64,000 nucleotides of DNA from Balneolaceae bacterium (lineage in GTDB: Bacteria; Bacteroidota; Rhodothermia; Balneolales; Balneolaceae), in assembly GCA_020832285.1 (NCBI GenBank), contig JAFIFB010000008.1, positions 1 through 64,000 on the forward strand, written 5' to 3'. Made by a program: the position numbers and the translations under genes. Positions within the stretch are counted from its first letter, which is position 1; every line of letters begins with the position of its first letter. Below are positions 18,099-27,189 of this stretch, piece after piece. The notes under the pieces are model-generated. The model did not search any database, had not been told where the DNA came from, and worked only from the letters and a program-made list of their open reading frames with translations.

Positions 18099-18800
18099 GT
18101 GTCAAAAAAAATTGGAGTCATCGTTTTTCCCGGATCAAACTGCGATCACGATGCATACCACGCCATGAAGCACATCATGAATGTTGAAACTGAGTTTCTG
18201 TGGCATAAAGATACCGATCTCAAAAATATCGACCTGTTGATTGTACCGGGTGGCTTCTCTTATGGAGACTACCTCCGGTCTGGGGCTATTGCCCGGTTTT
18301 CACCCATTATGAATGCTGTTCAGGAGTATGTGAAACAAAATCGGCCTGTTCTGGGTATTTGCAACGGGTTTCAGATTTTGCTTGAAGCTGGCCTTCTCCC
18401 CGGTGCTATGCTTCACAACGAAAAATTGCGATTCATTTGCAAAAATGTACACCTTCGCGTAGAAAGCACCGGATCAGCCTTTACAGCAGGTTTTAAGAAG
18501 GGTGATGTGCTGGAAATTCCAGTTTCCCATGGCGAAGGAAACTATTTTATTGATGATGAAGGTCTGGATCAACTGAAGCAGAATGATCAGATTGCGTTCC
18601 GGTATAGTGACTCCGAAGGGAACATCACACCAGATGCCAACATCAACGGGTCGGTTTGGAACATAGCTGGTATCACCAATAAGCAGGGAAATGTTCTTGG
18701 AATGATGCCCCATCCCGAACGGGCGATGGAGCCTGTTCTGGGTTTGACCGATGGTGTGACGTTCTTCGAGTCGGTTCTGAACGAGCTGCAAATTGCCTGA
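18099..18800 (+). CDS. purQ: Phosphoribosylformylglycinamidine synthase subunit PurQ (glutaminase)
   Basis: A 233-aa class I glutamine amidotransferase subunit that supplies ammonia to PurL. The nucleophile is C88 in VLGICNGFQ, and His and Glu lie in MMPHPERAMEP. The N terminus GVIVFPGSNCDHDA is family-typical. It begins with GTG at 18099. It is followed after 3 nt by the M42 peptidase gene, so the purine genes continue into an unrelated housekeeping run. Confidence 0.94.
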   Translation: MSKKIGVIVFPGSNCDHDAYHAMKHIMNVETEFLWHKDTDLKNIDLLIVPGGFSYGDYLRSGAIARFSPIMNAVQEYVKQNRPVLGICNGFQILLEAGLLPGAMLHNEKLRFICKNVHLRVESTGSAFTAGFKKGDVLEIPVSHGEGNYFIDDEGLDQLKQNDQIAFRYSDSEGNITPDANINGSVWNIAGITNKQGNVLGMMPHPERAMEPVLGLTDGVTFFESVLNELQIA

Positions 18801-18803
18801 CCG

Positions 18804-19835
18804 ATGAACACCGAACTGCTCGAAAAAATTGTGAACGCTCCGGGAGCTCCCGGCCATGAACAACCCATCAGGGAACTGCTCATTGAACTGCTCAGCGGTC
18901 ATGTTGATGAACTGAATACCGACCGTATGGGCAACCTGATAGCCCGGAAAAAAGGCAGCGGGCCGAAAGTGATGTTTGCCGCACACATCGATGAAATTTC
19001 ACTTATTGCCACACGTGTTGACAGTAACGGATTTATACGATTCTCCACCCTCGGGGGTTTTGATCCTGAAACACTCATTTCTCAGCGTGTACTGGTTCAC
19101 GGCAAAGAAACACTGCCTGGTGTTATCGGAAACAAACCCATCCACATTCAAACCGATGCCGAAAAAAAACAGAAAAGCAAAACCAAAGACCTCTATATCG
19201 ATGTAGGCCTGAAAGAAGAAAAAGTAAAAGAATTGATTCCCAATGGTACAGTAATAACAAGAGACCGAAGTCTGATGAAAATGGGAGATTGTATAACGTC
19301 CAAATCACTCGATAATCGGATTTCTGTTTATATTCTGGTTGAAGCTCTCCTCAAAAATCCCAAACCCAATGCCGACATTTACGCAGTATTCACGGTTCAG
19401 GAAGAAGTCGGCCTCCGCGGAGCCCGAGTGGCTGCACAGGCCATTCAGCCCGATATCGGCGTAGCCCTCGATGTAACACTTGCCAACGATCTGCCCGGTG
19501 TTAGCGATCATGAAAAATGCACTACACTTGGCGAAGGTATCGGAATTAAAGTAATGGACAGCAGTATTATTTGTACCCCGGCACTCGTTACATTTCTGGA
19601 AGAGCTGGCGGAATCTAAATCGATCCCTCACCAGCGCGAAGTTCTCACAGCAGGCGGCACCGATACCTCGGCCATGCAGTATCTGATGGGTATAGGCAGT
19701 CATGTTACTTCTATCTCCTGCCCAACAAGGTATATACACAGTACAGTAGAAACGTGTGCAGTTTCGGATGTGGAGGCGGGTATTGCATTGACTGTTGCCT
19801 GCATGGAATCGTTAGGAAAATACCCGTTCGAATGA
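18804..19835 (+). CDS. M42 family metallopeptidase (glutamyl aminopeptidase/cellulase-like)
   Basis: A 343-aa dinuclear zinc or cobalt aminopeptidase of the M42 (FrvX/YsdC/TET) family. Metal and catalytic positions are in [11 protein letters not shown] (His-x-Asp), SLDNRIS (Asp), [11 protein letters not shown] (Glu-Glu), ALDVTLAND (Asp) and [11 protein letters not shown] (His). Members form large tetrahedral particles that degrade peptides. Its stop overlaps the lptB start (ATGA). Confidence 0.92.
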   Translation: MNTELLEKIVNAPGAPGHEQPIRELLIELLSGHVDELNTDRMGNLIARKKGSGPKVMFAAHIDEISLIATRVDSNGFIRFSTLGGFDPETLISQRVLVHGKETLPGVIGNKPIHIQTDAEKKQKSKTKDLYIDVGLKEEKVKELIPNGTVITRDRSLMKMGDCITSKSLDNRISVYILVEALLKNPKPNADIYAVFTVQEEVGLRGARVAAQAIQPDIGVALDVTLANDLPGVSDHEKCTTLGEGIGIKVMDSSIICTPALVTFLEELAESKSIPHQREVLTAGGTDTSAMQYLMGIGSHVTSISCPTRYIHSTVETCAVSDVEAGIALTVACMESLGKYPFE

Positions 19836-20590
19836 AGAAACACGTTGATGAAGAACTGAAACTCCACTGCAAGGATCTTGTAAAAAGCTATCGCAAAAGA
19901 GTAGTGGTAGATCACGTTTCAATAAATGTTAACCAGGGAGAAATTGTAGGCCTTCTGGGTCCAAACGGTGCAGGAAAAACAACTACCTTTTACATGTTCA
20001 CGGGAATTATCCGCCCCAATTCAGGTAAAGTATTCCTGAATGAAAAAAATATTACACGAAAACCGATGTATCAGCGGGCACGGATGGGTATCGGTTACCT
20101 TTCCCAGGAACCAAGTGTGTTTAGAAATTTAACAGTTCGACAAAATCTTGAAGCAGTGCTCGAATTTTTATCATACAGCAGAAAAGAGATTCGCGAACGA
20201 TCCGACCGTTTGATTGATGAATTTGGCCTTGCTAAAGTTGTGAACAGTAAAGGATACAGCCTGTCTGGCGGTGAACGGCGACGAACAGAAATTGCAAGGG
20301 CCCTCGTCACCAACCCCAAATTTATTCTTCTTGATGAGCCATTTGCAGGGGTTGACCCAATCGCTGTTGAAGACATTCAGGAAATAGTGGCCGACCTGAA
20401 AAACCGGAATATTGGTATTTTTATCACCGATCATAATGTCCATGAAACGCTGGCTATTACCGATCGTGCCTATTTGATGTTTGAAGGAAAAATTCTGCGC
20501 GAGGGAACTGCCGAGCAACTTGCCGAAGATGAGGAAGCCAAAAAACTCTATCTCGGCCGTCAGTTTAAATTAGACCGGTACGAACAGTAA
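19832..20590 (+). CDS. lptB: LPS export ABC transporter ATP-binding protein LptB
   Basis: A 252-aa ATPase powering LPS extraction from the inner membrane with LptF/LptG. It has Walker [11 protein letters not shown]-loop YLSQEPSVF, signature SLSGGERRR, Walker [13 protein letters not shown] and H-loop TDHNVHE. The [15 protein letters not shown] region is LptB-specific. The frame is open upstream to 19754, but the ATG at 19832, overlapping the M42 stop, gives the standard N terminus. The rhodanese gene follows after 5 nt. Confidence 0.93.
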   Translation: MKKHVDEELKLHCKDLVKSYRKRVVVDHVSINVNQGEIVGLLGPNGAGKTTTFYMFTGIIRPNSGKVFLNEKNITRKPMYQRARMGIGYLSQEPSVFRNLTVRQNLEAVLEFLSYSRKEIRERSDRLIDEFGLAKVVNSKGYSLSGGERRRTEIARALVTNPKFILLDEPFAGVDPIAVEDIQEIVADLKNRNIGIFITDHNVHETLAITDRAYLMFEGKILREGTAEQLAEDEEAKKLYLGRQFKLDRYEQ

Positions 20591-20595
20591 CTTTT

Positions 20596-20922
20596 ATGAA
20601 AGAAATTACCGTTGAAGAGCTAAAACAAAAAATCGACAATAACGAAGGTTTTATCTTTCTGGATGTAAGAGAACCGTTTGAAGCCTACATGTCGAAAATT
20701 GATATTGAAACTTTATGTATTCCAGACCAGGAACTTGAAGAAAGAATATCGGAACTTGAGAGTGACAAAGAATCCGAAATTATTGTGATGTGCAGAAGCG
20801 GAAACCGAAGTGAAAAAGCTTGCAAACTCCTCAAAGAAAACGGTTTCCCAAATGTAAAAAACCTCAAAGGCGGTATCAATGAATGGGCCCGGAAATTTGA
20901 CCCGGGTTTGCCAGTTTATTAA
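20596..20922 (+). CDS. Single-domain rhodanese-like protein
   Basis: A 108-aa rhodanese. The active-site loop is CRSGNRSEKA (Cys at its first position), preceded by FLDVREPFE and followed by NLKGGINEWA. It may transfer sulfane sulfur; the acceptor is unknown. It is the last gene of the purS-to-rhodanese run and convergent with rho (7-nt gap). Confidence 0.9.
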   Translation: MKEITVEELKQKIDNNEGFIFLDVREPFEAYMSKIDIETLCIPDQELEERISELESDKESEIIVMCRSGNRSEKACKLLKENGFPNVKNLKGGINEWARKFDPGLPVY

Positions 20923-20929
20923 TTTTTTA

Positions 20930-22141
20930 TCAGACAGTTGCTGCTATCTGGGCAAAAAGCTCTTCGTTACTTCCCGTTCGCCTGATTACCTGCAGGAGCA
21001 TCTGGAGGGATTCCTTAGGTGATTTTTTCAGCAGAAAACGTCTTACCATATTCCGCTCTTCGAGAGAATCGGTTATGAATTTATCCTCATTTCGTGTGCC
21101 CGATGCAGCAATATTTATCGCTGGATAAATACGGTCATTGGCAAGATCTCTGTCCAGTACCAGTTCCATATTCCCTGTTCCTTTGAACTCTTCAAAAATC
21201 AGATCGTCCATACGGGAGTTGGTTTCTATCAGGCAAGTAGCAATAATCGTCAGAGATCCCCCCCCTTCAATTTTCCGGGCAGAACCGAAAATTTTCTTGG
21301 GAATTTCGAGTGCCCGGATATCTAATCCACCCGAAAGTGTTCGTCCGCTATTTGTTTGTGCTGCATTGTAAGCCCGTCCCATACGTGTAAGAGAGTCGAT
21401 AAGCAGAACGGCGTGTTCTCCATATTCTGCTTTTCTTTTTACGTAACCCAGAGCCATTTCGGAAATACGAATGTGATTCTCAGTTGGTTTATCATTAGAT
21501 GATGCAAAAACTTCGGCACTGGTGGATCGCAAGAAGTCAGTTACTTCTTCAGGCCGTTCATCTACCAGCAAAATTCCAGTGTGTATATCGGGATGATTTT
21601 CAGTTAGGCTTTTCGCAATTTTTTTCAAAAGAACGGTTTTGCCTGTTCTCGGTGGAGCCACAATAAGTGCCCTTTGCCCGCGTCCGATAGGTGCAATCAG
21701 GTCGATTACGCGCAGTTCGAGATCATCCGGGTTTACTCCAAGTTTTATATACTCGTTTGGCATTATGGGGGTTTGCAGCTCAAAACGATTTATTTTTTGC
21801 CACTCTTCTGGCGATTTTCCGTTAATCCGCTCTATAGAGTGGACGTGTCGATTGCCGCTTTGATCCTGTTCAAATTCCCCTTCCATTACCAGTCCGGACC
21901 GAAGATCGTTCAGCTTCACTTCTTCAGGTTTCATAAACGGATCTTTGGGATTATAGCTGAATTCAAAATCAATTCTTCTGATAAAACCGTACCCTTTTTC
22001 GTTGATTTCGAGAATTCCGTTATAACGCCCGCCAATTTTTGTTTGCTGATTATGATGAAACTGTGGGACGAAAGCATTTCGCTTTGGGCCCTTTTTCTTC
22101 GGTGGCTTTTTTCGCCCTTTATTTTTACGTGGTCGTGCCAT
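20930..22141 (-). CDS. rho: Transcription termination factor Rho
   Basis: Hexameric RNA-dependent ATPase helicase that ends transcription. The 403-aa protein starts with a very basic stretch (RKNKGRKKPPKKKGPKR), then the cold-shock-like RNA-binding domain (GILEINEKGYGFIRR), then the motor with Walker A APPRTGKTVLLK, LVDERPEEVTDFLRS, Walker B AVLLIDSLTRMGRAYN and the Q/R-loop regions. The usual N-terminal helical Rho domain seems replaced by the short lysine-rich tail. It closes the long minus-strand run. Confidence 0.95.
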   Translation of the reverse strand: MARPRKNKGRKKPPKKKGPKRNAFVPQFHHNQQTKIGGRYNGILEINEKGYGFIRRIDFEFSYNPKDPFMKPEEVKLNDLRSGLVMEGEFEQDQSGNRHVHSIERINGKSPEEWQKINRFELQTPIMPNEYIKLGVNPDDLELRVIDLIAPIGRGQRALIVAPPRTGKTVLLKKIAKSLTENHPDIHTGILLVDERPEEVTDFLRSTSAEVFASSNDKPTENHIRISEMALGYVKRKAEYGEHAVLLIDSLTRMGRAYNAAQTNSGRTLSGGLDIRALEIPKKIFGSARKIEGGGSLTIIATCLIETNSRMDDLIFEEFKGTGNMELVLDRDLANDRIYPAINIAASGTRNEDKFITDSLEERNMVRRFLLKKSPKESLQMLLQVIRRTGSNEELFAQIAATV

Positions 22142-22255
22142 GCACTTGTTTAAACTACTTTAGATTAATTAAAATTTTTTTGTTTTAGGGCTCTAAATGG
22201 TTCTTTCGGCAAGAAGAGCACTGAAATTCCAAAGATGGGTGAAATCGAAAAAGAT

Positions 22256-22277
22256 GAGTGATGCTCAGGCATCACTC
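22256..22277 (-). terminator. Intrinsic terminator after the TPR gene
   Basis: A perfect 9-bp stem, GAGTGATGC / GCATCACTC, with a TCAG loop. On the minus strand it is followed within a few nt by CTTTTTCG, which fits termination of the run that ends with the TPR gene and separates it from rho. Confidence 0.65.
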
Positions 22278-22317
22278 AATTATAAAAAGAAAAGGAAGGA
22301 ATTGAAAGGTAAAATGT

Positions 22318-23634
22318 TTACCGAACTGTAGTTGTTTCATTAATCCAGGCGTAGCATTGTGAAAGATTGCTTCCAATCTGGAACGAATCACCAGTTTCCC
22401 AGCCTCTGAAAAATTTATCCTCTGAGGTTGGCATTACAGGCTCATACGTTCTGTAATCTCTGCTAACGGCTGTAGCTACAGAAGGGTCTGCATTTCTGGC
22501 TCTGTCGAGATAGTCCAGCACTAGCCAGTAAACGGCTCTGTCATCTCTTTCGATCTGCCTTCCTTGTGTACATTGTGAAATAGCTGATGCATAGATTCGT
22601 GCCATTCGAATATATGGCTGTCCCCAGCTTGAGTCAAGACTGATAGCTGCTCTTGCATACTGTCTTGCATTCTGTAAATTACCTTCGTTTTGATACAGTT
22701 CAGCAATTTCAAGGTTAATCCGTTTTTTTCTATCCGTATCGCCATCCATCTCGAGTGCATCTCGCAGATATGTAATCGCTTTTTGATTTTGGCCATCAGC
22801 TTTTGCATAGTCGGCAAGTCGCCTGAGGTTTGTAAAGTTCGGTTCGATCTCATACAGTTTTTCAGCAAACTCTATCGCTTTGGCCCGGTTACCCATATTC
22901 TCATACATCGAAGCGAGTTCTCTGATAATGGATTCATCACCAGGATTATCGGCAAGTCGAGACTCAAGGAATTCAACTCTCTCAGTGGGATCAGAAAACA
23001 GTCCGTCTCGTGTATCATCCAAAACCTGAGATAGAGCAGAACCAGCCAGCGGTTCAACGGCCTCAATCATTGCAAGAGCTTCATCTCTTTGATTGTTAGA
23101 TACATAATTACTGAGGAGAATTTGAATATAGTAACCATCTGCAGCCTGAATCAGGCGTTCGGCATCCAGTTCAAAAGCTTTCATGTATTCAGCATAAGCC
23201 TTATCCAATCCATCTCTGATCTGGCTTTGGTGCTCCTGGTAAAAACGGCCTCTGTTGAAGTGCCATCTGTAAAGGTCTATTTCTTCCTCATCAAAAGTCT
23301 CAAATGCATCTTCATAAATCACAAGAGCAGAATCGAGCAGTGCTGAGCTTGTTGATGGGTCTGTTTCTCGTTCAGATAGCTGTACATATACATCAATCAT
23401 ACGCTCATACTGTCTCGGAAGATTAAAACGGTTTACTCCCTGAATCTCTCTGGGCTTTTTTTCCAGCATCCATTTTCCAAACTGCAGGGCCATGTCATAA
23501 TCACCGGTGCGATAGTTTTCATAAAATATAGAATAAGCCTGGATTTCACTCATTCCATACGGTGGTTCACTCTGTGAATGTGCCTGTGAAGTAACAGCGA
23601 ATAAGAGCGCTATTGATAATATGTACTTTTTCAT
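22318..23634 (-). CDS. Secreted tetratricopeptide repeat protein
   Basis: A 438-aa protein with a Sec signal peptide (cleavage near AHSQS). Several TPR-like helical repeats follow, clearest around residues 235-340 (for example LADNPGDESIIRELASMYEN and LQNARQYARAAISLD). Probably a periplasmic scaffold. It directly follows the PorV/FadL-like barrel gene (55-bp gap), so the two may work together in the envelope. No enzyme motif is seen. Confidence 0.8.
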   Translation of the reverse strand: MKKYILSIALLFAVTSQAHSQSEPPYGMSEIQAYSIFYENYRTGDYDMALQFGKWMLEKKPREIQGVNRFNLPRQYERMIDVYVQLSERETDPSTSSALLDSALVIYEDAFETFDEEEIDLYRWHFNRGRFYQEHQSQIRDGLDKAYAEYMKAFELDAERLIQAADGYYIQILLSNYVSNNQRDEALAMIEAVEPLAGSALSQVLDDTRDGLFSDPTERVEFLESRLADNPGDESIIRELASMYENMGNRAKAIEFAEKLYEIEPNFTNLRRLADYAKADGQNQKAITYLRDALEMDGDTDRKKRINLEIAELYQNEGNLQNARQYARAAISLDSSWGQPYIRMARIYASAISQCTQGRQIERDDRAVYWLVLDYLDRARNADPSVATAVSRDYRTYEPVMPTSEDKFFRGWETGDSFQIGSNLSQCYAWINETTTVR

Positions 23635-23689
23635 TTTTCTGATTTTGGTTTATAGAGTGTATATAAACTGTTTTTACATAATTTTTATT

Positions 23690-25009
23690 TTATTGAAACC
23701 TCTGCCTTACGAACATATTTTCTGATAAATTCAGGGATAATTTAAATCCCCATATATTTTCTTTAACCAAATTTGAGGAATCTGTTCCCCGGATTCCATA
23801 ATGGACACTTAAATCAATGGATGATGCAGATCTTTGAGAGATAATCCCAATTCCTGCATTTAGAAACAAAGTTTCTATATCCTCTCCATTTATGGACAGA
23901 TGGCCTGTATCGTAGGTAGTTCCCAAACTATATCTGAAATTAGAGAAGAAACCACCTGCCTGCTCAGTTCGGTAAGGATGATACTGAAAACCCAAGCCAG
24001 CCCTAACTCTGTCTTTAAAGTATTCTTGCTGAGTAGGATTGTAACTATATTCAGCATTTCCCCACTGCTGCACAAGAAGTTCTGCTACAACGTTTGTAAA
24101 GCGGTTTAAATTATACGTAAGTCCGGTGTTAAATTCCAATGGTAACTTTACAGTTCCAAAACGGTCTGCAGCCCCCTCATTTATGTCAACCTGCCTGCGC
24201 TGGTTGTTGATATTACGGAATGACGTCACTGAACGCTCGGCATCAATACTTATCGGCAATGTAACTGTAGCTCCGAAAGACATCCAGTCATCATCACGCA
24301 ACAGGCTGCCGGTATATGCAAAAACCCCGAAACGATGCCCTAAACTATGCCCTTCTGTTTTTCGGGTATATTGCACCCCGCGAAACTGTGTATCGGAAAA
24401 AACAGGAGTTACTTCATCACGGTTTACTAAAATATTGGCTGATAATGCATAGCCAATGGTAAGATTGTTATGAAGCCTGAAACCAAGTCCCCCCTCAAAT
24501 CTGTTTACACCTCCGGAACCAACTGTATCTATCAAATATTCAACATCACTGGACAGATCGGGCATGGGATTGAAAAAATCTCGTGTTCTTTGATGAAAAT
24601 CCGACCGGACTACCGGAGAAAATGCAATGGATGCCCCTAACCGGTTGCGTAAAAAAGGAAATGCAAATTGAAAATTTTCGATACCAAAGTTAGCACTTTG
24701 AATGGTGTTTACATTATCGTAAGATTCAAATTGATCGAGTCCAATAGCAAGGTGCCCCTGCGAAAAACTAATGAGCCCCCATTGTGCCGGATTACTAATA
24801 TTTGCACTATATGAATCAAAGTTGGAAACACCACTCAAACCCATACCTGTAGAAAACGGAGAGTTCAGGTCATGCGGAACACCAAAACCGATTCCCGAAT
24901 AAAATGAACCTGAGTTTGAGCGATCGTTCTGTTGTGCATTCATCACCGTACTCAATGAAAATATCAAAGTAATGACTATTGTTAATAATTTGGCGCTCTG
25001 TTTATACAT
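23690..25009 (-). CDS. PorV/FadL-like outer-membrane beta-barrel protein
   Basis: A 439-aa exported protein (signal peptide ending near VMNAQQ). The N-terminal GMGLSGVSNFDSYSANISNP followed by AQW recalls the plug region of FadL/PorV-type barrels, and the remainder alternates strands typical of a 14-strand barrel. It begins 4 nt after the DUF4270 gene ends, so it is almost surely cotranslated with it. It may be a transporter or an anchoring partner of the lipoprotein. Confidence 0.72.
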   Translation of the reverse strand: MYKQSAKLLTIVITLIFSLSTVMNAQQNDRSNSGSFYSGIGFGVPHDLNSPFSTGMGLSGVSNFDSYSANISNPAQWGLISFSQGHLAIGLDQFESYDNVNTIQSANFGIENFQFAFPFLRNRLGASIAFSPVVRSDFHQRTRDFFNPMPDLSSDVEYLIDTVGSGGVNRFEGGLGFRLHNNLTIGYALSANILVNRDEVTPVFSDTQFRGVQYTRKTEGHSLGHRFGVFAYTGSLLRDDDWMSFGATVTLPISIDAERSVTSFRNINNQRRQVDINEGAADRFGTVKLPLEFNTGLTYNLNRFTNVVAELLVQQWGNAEYSYNPTQQEYFKDRVRAGLGFQYHPYRTEQAGGFFSNFRYSLGTTYDTGHLSINGEDIETLFLNAGIGIISQRSASSIDLSVHYGIRGTDSSNLVKENIWGFKLSLNLSENMFVRQRFQ

Positions 25010-25013
25010 AATC

Positions 25014-26357
25014 TTATCTGACGGATGTAATTACAATTCTTGGTTTAAGATTATCTGGCCCATCCGATCCAATAAAGGAGGAGGAATATATAATTCCATC
25101 TACATTCTGAATCGTTAAAAAGAGATTACGGTCTGCAGTATCTCCATGAATTTTATCCAGTATATGGTCAGTAATATCAATTTTAAATGTGTCTTGATTA
25201 TCTTCGAGAACTGCAAAGAAGACGGGATCCACAGTGAAAATTTCTGCCATGAGATCCCTGGGCTGGCCATTAAATACGTTGATTCTTACCAAATCAGCTC
25301 CGGGTCTTATTATGCCTGGAGATTGTGATTGAGAATTTTCGTCTTTGGTAAGAATTAACTGTGCATTTACGATATTTTTATTTCTGAGATCCTGAACAGG
25401 AAGGTCTGTTTCAATCTTGAGTACTCTTTCGGTACTGTGCAGAATAATATTCTCTTCGGTTTCCGGTTCATCAGTTCTAATAAATGAAGCCCCCCAATCG
25501 CGCAGCCTTATCGTTTCAATGCCCTCTTCATCTTCTTCATCATCACCGTTGTCATCATTATCATTATCGTCTCCGTTGTCCTCTCCATTTCCATTCCCGT
25601 TTTCATCGTCGTCAGAATCAGTAAAACTTTCTACCAAAAAACCGGTAACGAGATCGCCCTCCTCTTCTTCAGCATGTTTCAAAAAATGAATTTTTTGATT
25701 GTTTTCTGAAGGGACAATAGCTAGGCCGGGGAAGTTTCTAATATAAAGAGAGTCGCGGTTTGAGGCCGATTCGTTGTAGAAGTCAATAAACCGATCACTC
25801 CATTCCCGGCTCATTTCAATTTCAAGAGTATCTTCATCGGCCACCTGAAACTCGCCTACTTTGCTGGAATAATTCACACTTACCTGATTGTTATATCTCA
25901 ATTGTGTGCCGCGCCAGATTTCGCCCGCTTCAAAAATCTCGAAAGAGGAGGTCGAATTTTCGTTCCCGTAAAAAGATGAGCTAAAAATGAGCCTCAGATA
26001 CATTTTATCGCCATGCTTCAGTGTATCAGCTTGTGCCCGGGAAATGTCGGGCTTAAGCAGGGCAACCGAGTTTATCGTACCAAAAACGGGATCTTCAAAA
26101 TGGCCCAAAGCAGTGTACTGAAGCCTGCCTGAATACGAATTTTCTTTTAGAACCGAGTAACTGTCAACAATTACGTTGGTGGTTTCCACAGACTCTTCAC
26201 CTGTTCCAATGCCCTCACCTACAGAGCCGGGAGACTCACATCCCAAAAACAGAAGTGCCGTAATAAGAAGAAGAAAGGCAACGGCGGAAGGCCGGTTGCC
26301 TTTTTGTGAAATTATTCTGTCGTATGCACTAAATGAAAAAAAATTAGAATAGTTCAA
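25014..26357 (-). CDS. DUF4270-type lipoprotein
   Basis: A ~447-aa lipoprotein: hydrophobic AVAFLLLITALLFLGC with the lipobox Cys, then a region (YTALGHFEDPVFGTINSVAL) matching the DUF4270 family of Bacteroidota. An acidic low-complexity stretch of D, N, G and E (about 25530-25620) interrupts the middle. The frame is open back to 26474, but only a TTG at 26357 gives a sensible signal peptide; it follows the upstream stop by 4 nt and a GGTGAAAAG-like site. Position after the GT5-like gene is a conserved Bacteroidota order. Function unknown. Confidence 0.75.
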   Translation of the reverse strand: MNYSNFFSFSAYDRIISQKGNRPSAVAFLLLITALLFLGCESPGSVGEGIGTGEESVETTNVIVDSYSVLKENSYSGRLQYTALGHFEDPVFGTINSVALLKPDISRAQADTLKHGDKMYLRLIFSSSFYGNENSTSSFEIFEAGEIWRGTQLRYNNQVSVNYSSKVGEFQVADEDTLEIEMSREWSDRFIDFYNESASNRDSLYIRNFPGLAIVPSENNQKIHFLKHAEEEEGDLVTGFLVESFTDSDDDENGNGNGEDNGDDNDNDDNGDDEEDEEGIETIRLRDWGASFIRTDEPETEENIILHSTERVLKIETDLPVQDLRNKNIVNAQLILTKDENSQSQSPGIIRPGADLVRINVFNGQPRDLMAEIFTVDPVFFAVLEDNQDTFKIDITDHILDKIHGDTADRNLFLTIQNVDGIIYSSSFIGSDGPDNLKPRIVITSVR

Positions 26358-26361
26358 TTGG

Positions 26362-27165
26362 TTACTTTTCACCGGTGATATCCCGGTAGTACTGTGCAAA
26401 TTTTTTCGATACATCTTCGGGCGAACCCTGAATTTTAGTGGGGTTAATATTAAATTCTTCAAATATTTCATCAAATTGATCGGTAAGATGGTTTCCGGTC
26501 ACAACATGATCACTGTACTTTAAACCGATTTTCAGCATATTTACCACACCATCTTCGGTAAGAGAGTCCAAATCAACATCATCGGGGAGGCCAAGCAGTT
26601 CGAGAATTCGGGCATTGTTTAAAATCCCTTTATTCTCGGGATGATGAAGATTGTACACAATCTGTGTTTTTTTGAAAATTTCTTCATCTTTATACTTTGT
26701 CCGAACAAGCAACGGAATCAATCCTGCCGGCCAGTCGTGGCAGTGGATAATATCCGGCTGCCATCCGAGACTAATAACTGTTTCAAGCACTCCTTTATTG
26801 TAAAAGGCCAGACGTTCGTCATTGTCATCGTAGAAAGACTTGGTTTTAGGATTTTCGAACATCGCCTTTCTCTTGTAATACTTGTCATTATCAAGGAAAT
26901 AAACCTGAAGCTTGGCGTTGGGGATACTGGCTACTTTAATTTTCATACTTTCAACATCCTCACCCACTTCCACTTCTATTCCCGACAGGCGAATCACCTC
27001 ATGAAGTCGGTTCCGGCGGTCATTGATGGTTCCGTATTTTGGCAAAAGTATCCTTATTTCGAAGCCCTGATCCTGTAAAGAAGCCGGCAAAAAACGAAGT
27101 AAATCGGCTGTATAAGTCATTCTTGCGAAAGGGGCGATCTCGGCAGCTGCGTACAGTATTTTCAT
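26362..27165 (-). CDS. Short glycogen/starch synthase-like protein (GT5 N-terminal domain only)
   Basis: A 267-aa protein matching the N-terminal Rossmann domain of glycogen synthase: MKILYAAAEIAPFA, LPKYGTINDRR, WQPDIIHCHDWPAGLIPLL and YNLHHPENKG. The C-terminal ADP-glucose-binding half is absent, and the KxGGL loop expected after the AAEIAPFA strand reads RMTYT. It is therefore unlikely to be a normal glycogen synthase. Such short forms are recurrent next to DUF4270 genes in Bacteroidota, which suggests a retained separate role. It lies downstream of comA, malQ and glgB. Confidence 0.8.
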   Translation of the reverse strand: MKILYAAAEIAPFARMTYTADLLRFLPASLQDQGFEIRILLPKYGTINDRRNRLHEVIRLSGIEVEVGEDVESMKIKVASIPNAKLQVYFLDNDKYYKRKAMFENPKTKSFYDDNDERLAFYNKGVLETVISLGWQPDIIHCHDWPAGLIPLLVRTKYKDEEIFKKTQIVYNLHHPENKGILNNARILELLGLPDDVDLDSLTEDGVVNMLKIGLKYSDHVVTGNHLTDQFDEIFEEFNINPTKIQGSPEDVSKKFAQYYRDITGEK

Positions 27166-27189
27166 AATGGTGGTCTCGTTAGGATAATT

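Noticed and set aside
19754-19831. N-terminal extension of lptB
   Set aside because: Cys-rich sequence inside the M42 gene; ATG 19832 gives the normal start with a 4-nt overlap.
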